Notes under the pieces: generated by a model | What the model saw: only the letters and a program-made list of their open reading frames with translations | Told to the model about the DNA's origin: nothing | Databases searched by the model: none | Shown: one piece after another, positions 4,447 through 5,820 of the stretch | Position numbering within the stretch: the first letter of the stretch is position 1 | Layout of the letters: each line of letters opens with the position of its first letter | Assembly (NCBI GenBank): GCA_028282865.1 | Contig: JANQHA010000137.1 | Coordinates: 1-5,820, forward strand | Source: Oligoflexales bacterium | GTDB lineage: Bacteria > Bdellovibrionota_B > Oligoflexia > Oligoflexales > CACXFL01 | DNA: 5,820 nucleotides | Direction of reading: 5' to 3' | Made by a program: the position numbers and the translations under genes

Positions 4447-5820
4447 CTACCGGTATTCTCGCTCGCCGTCCTTACCTATACCCGAGATAATAAGGTTCAT
4501 TTTATTGCCCTGGATATTACAATAGGCACCGTCATAGCGGATCACGCCATAGCGAATATTATCTGGGTGGGCTTCCAGAATTTTTTGCGCAGTTTTATAA
4601 TTTTTCAGAGTTAGCTGGTAATTCTCGACTTTCTCTGGATGAGCATGGGACCCCGGCCGACAAAGTCTTTGATACATTTCAGCATAAAAGCTTGCCCAAA
4701 GGTAAGGGGTTTGTTCAGCCGAATTAACTAAACCGGGATTTGCTCCAAACTCCAAAAGGAGCTCTAGCAAGTAATTGTTAATCGGTGCAATCCGACCATT
4801 TCGCCGTTGTTTTGAAATCTCATAAGGCATATAACCGGCAACAAGGCTAAGTGGTGTATGATCTTCTCGGTCAGTGATGTATTGTAGTACGTTAAAATTG
4901 CCGCCCCAATCACTTAAGGTTTTCATAAACTTCCGGGCAGACTTACGATATGTCTCTATTCGGTCATTATTTTTAGGGTTGATCATCGAATACCAAAAGA
5001 GTTTAGCCTCGCGAGCTAACATCATCCCAAGCGGTGTAAACTTATCTCCAGTGTATTGAAAACTGTCCCGGTTATAGTCAAAATATTTTGCACTATGGTA
5101 ATTAGCATAAGACTCAATGTCGCTATTCTGCTTCAAAACAGCAAGATAGTCGTCTAACCTTTTTGACCTATCCAGTTCCACATTTCCACTATAAGCATTA
5201 GCGTAAATGTTCAGGATTGACATACCCTCCCATTCCATCTTTGCACCACGATCTATTAGTAGTTCCGCAATCTCGGCACCACCGGCCCTCCAGGCAACGG
5301 TGGTAAGACGAAATAACAACTGAGTTAGGTAGTCTTGGCTTGATACCTTCTTTTCAATCACTAGTTTCATATTTGCCGAAGGCAACAGCCTCAGATACGG
5401 GTAAGCATTCAACACATTAAAAATCGATTTCTCCGGAATTTCATAATCTAAAAGCTTGTCAACAAAATCAGAATCACCTTGCAGAAGAGCGACATTAAAA
5501 AGGATCTTTTCAGCAGCAAAATCACGAAAGTCAGGATCCGAAGACTCTAGTAAAAATGTGAGTAAGCCCTTAGTTTGGTCATTATATTTATAAAAATAGC
5601 CAGTGCGTGAAAGATAATCAAAGACACTCTTGCGATTGATCATGGTATCAACGGATGCCCCAGCATTGATTAGCTCTCGCAACATCATTGCCAAAACCTT
5701 GTATACCTGACGAGTTTGTTTCACCGAAAGGCGCAGCATCACATATGATAATGGCGACTTATTCGAACCATTATATAAAATGGCTTGGTTAAGGTTAATA
5801 TTAGGATGTTCAGAAAGGCT
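4447..5820 (-). CDS. Degenerate ankyrin-repeat-like protein, N-terminus beyond the right edge
   Basis: 457 residues are visible and the frame is open to the window edge. A GTG at 5742 could be taken as the start, but the 26 codons upstream (SLSEHPNINLNQAI...KSPLSYVM) contain no stop and read as ankyrin-like sequence, so the gene starts outside. Numbering from the edge, ankyrin-type pieces occur at SPLSYV (22-27) with LINAGASVD (50-58), AEIAELLIDRGAKMEW (182-197), FTPLGMMLA (251-259), HTPLSLVAGY (311-320) and LLELLLEFGANPGLVN (351-366) with QTPYLWA (370-376). The pattern is TPL at one helix start and LLxxGAxxx before the loop. Spacings are irregular and some inter-repeat segments are long, so it is a divergent ankyrin-like solenoid. 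Such proteins bind other proteins; the partner is unknown. The last 80 residues are not ankyrin-like. It is convergent with the coiled-coil gene. Location is unknown because the N-terminus is missing. Confidence 0.8.
   Translation of the reverse strand, partial: SLSEHPNINLNQAILYNGSNKSPLSYVMLRLSVKQTRQVYKVLAMMLRELINAGASVDTMINRKSVFDYLSRTGYFYKYNDQTKGLLTFLLESSDPDFRDFAAEKILFNVALLQGDSDFVDKLLDYEIPEKSIFNVLNAYPYLRLLPSANMKLVIEKKVSSQDYLTQLLFRLTTVAWRAGGAEIAELLIDRGAKMEWEGMSILNIYANAYSGNVELDRSKRLDDYLAVLKQNSDIESYANYHSAKYFDYNRDSFQYTGDKFTPLGMMLAREAKLFWYSMINPKNNDRIETYRKSARKFMKTLSDWGGNFNVLQYITDREDHTPLSLVAGYMPYEISKQRRNGRIAPINNYLLELLLEFGANPGLVNSAEQTPYLWASFYAEMYQRLCRPGSHAHPEKVENYQLTLKNYKTAQKILEAHPDNIRYGVIRYDGAYCNIQGNKMNLIISGIGKDGEREYR

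Noticed and set aside
4874..5059. 61-aa open frame on the plus strand
   Set aside because: Antisense shadow of the ankyrin-like gene, with no ribosome binding site or promoter.

Overview
The window looks like an accessory stretch of a Gram-negative bacterial chromosome that begins at the end of a core metabolic gene. By eye the thiolase end is roughly half G+C, while the following genes are nearer 35-42%. The exported proteins include a lipobox lipoprotein and Sec-type signal peptides, and an ankyrin-like protein is present. With the sparse packing (200-300 bp gaps), this would fit a deltaproteobacterial or Bdellovibrionota/Oligoflexia-type genome. That placement is an impression, not something the sequence proves.

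Layout, left to right. (1) 1-897 (+) is the C-terminal three quarters of a FadA-type thiolase, cut by the left edge. (2) 939-1907 (+) is an exported protein with a gluzincin-type zinc site (HETLH plus ExxxD). Its nominal TTG start is doubtful; the frame reads back to the thiolase stop and gains a proper signal-peptide n-region there. (3) 2023-2808 (+) is a lipoprotein of unknown function with a very good ribosome binding site, preceded by a perfect inverted repeat and a possible small ORF. (4) 2809-3069 is a gap with weak hairpins and a possible minus-strand membrane micro-ORF. (5) 3070-3609 (+) is a small secreted orphan whose consensus -10 box lies 7 nt before the ATG, predicting a leaderless mRNA. 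(6) 3827-4156 (+) is a short coiled-coil protein built on a 42-bp tandem repeat, with a possible coupled membrane micro-ORF overlapping its stop. (7) 4237-4446 is a gap between convergent genes containing a GC-rich patch and hairpins. (8) 4447-5820 (-) is a degenerate ankyrin-repeat-like protein that runs off the right edge.

Functionally, only the thiolase can be placed in a pathway (last step of fatty acid beta-oxidation or a related acyl-CoA reaction). The next three large genes all encode exported proteins on the same strand: zincin-like, lipoprotein and small secreted protein. They are separated by gaps with their own signals, so they look like independently expressed envelope or secreted factors, not one operon. 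I found no CRISPR array, tRNA, rRNA, transposase or convincing new multi-gene system. The points most worth checking are the unassigned secreted zincin with its abnormal start, the predicted leaderless gene, and the coiled-coil gene with its overlapping micro-ORF.
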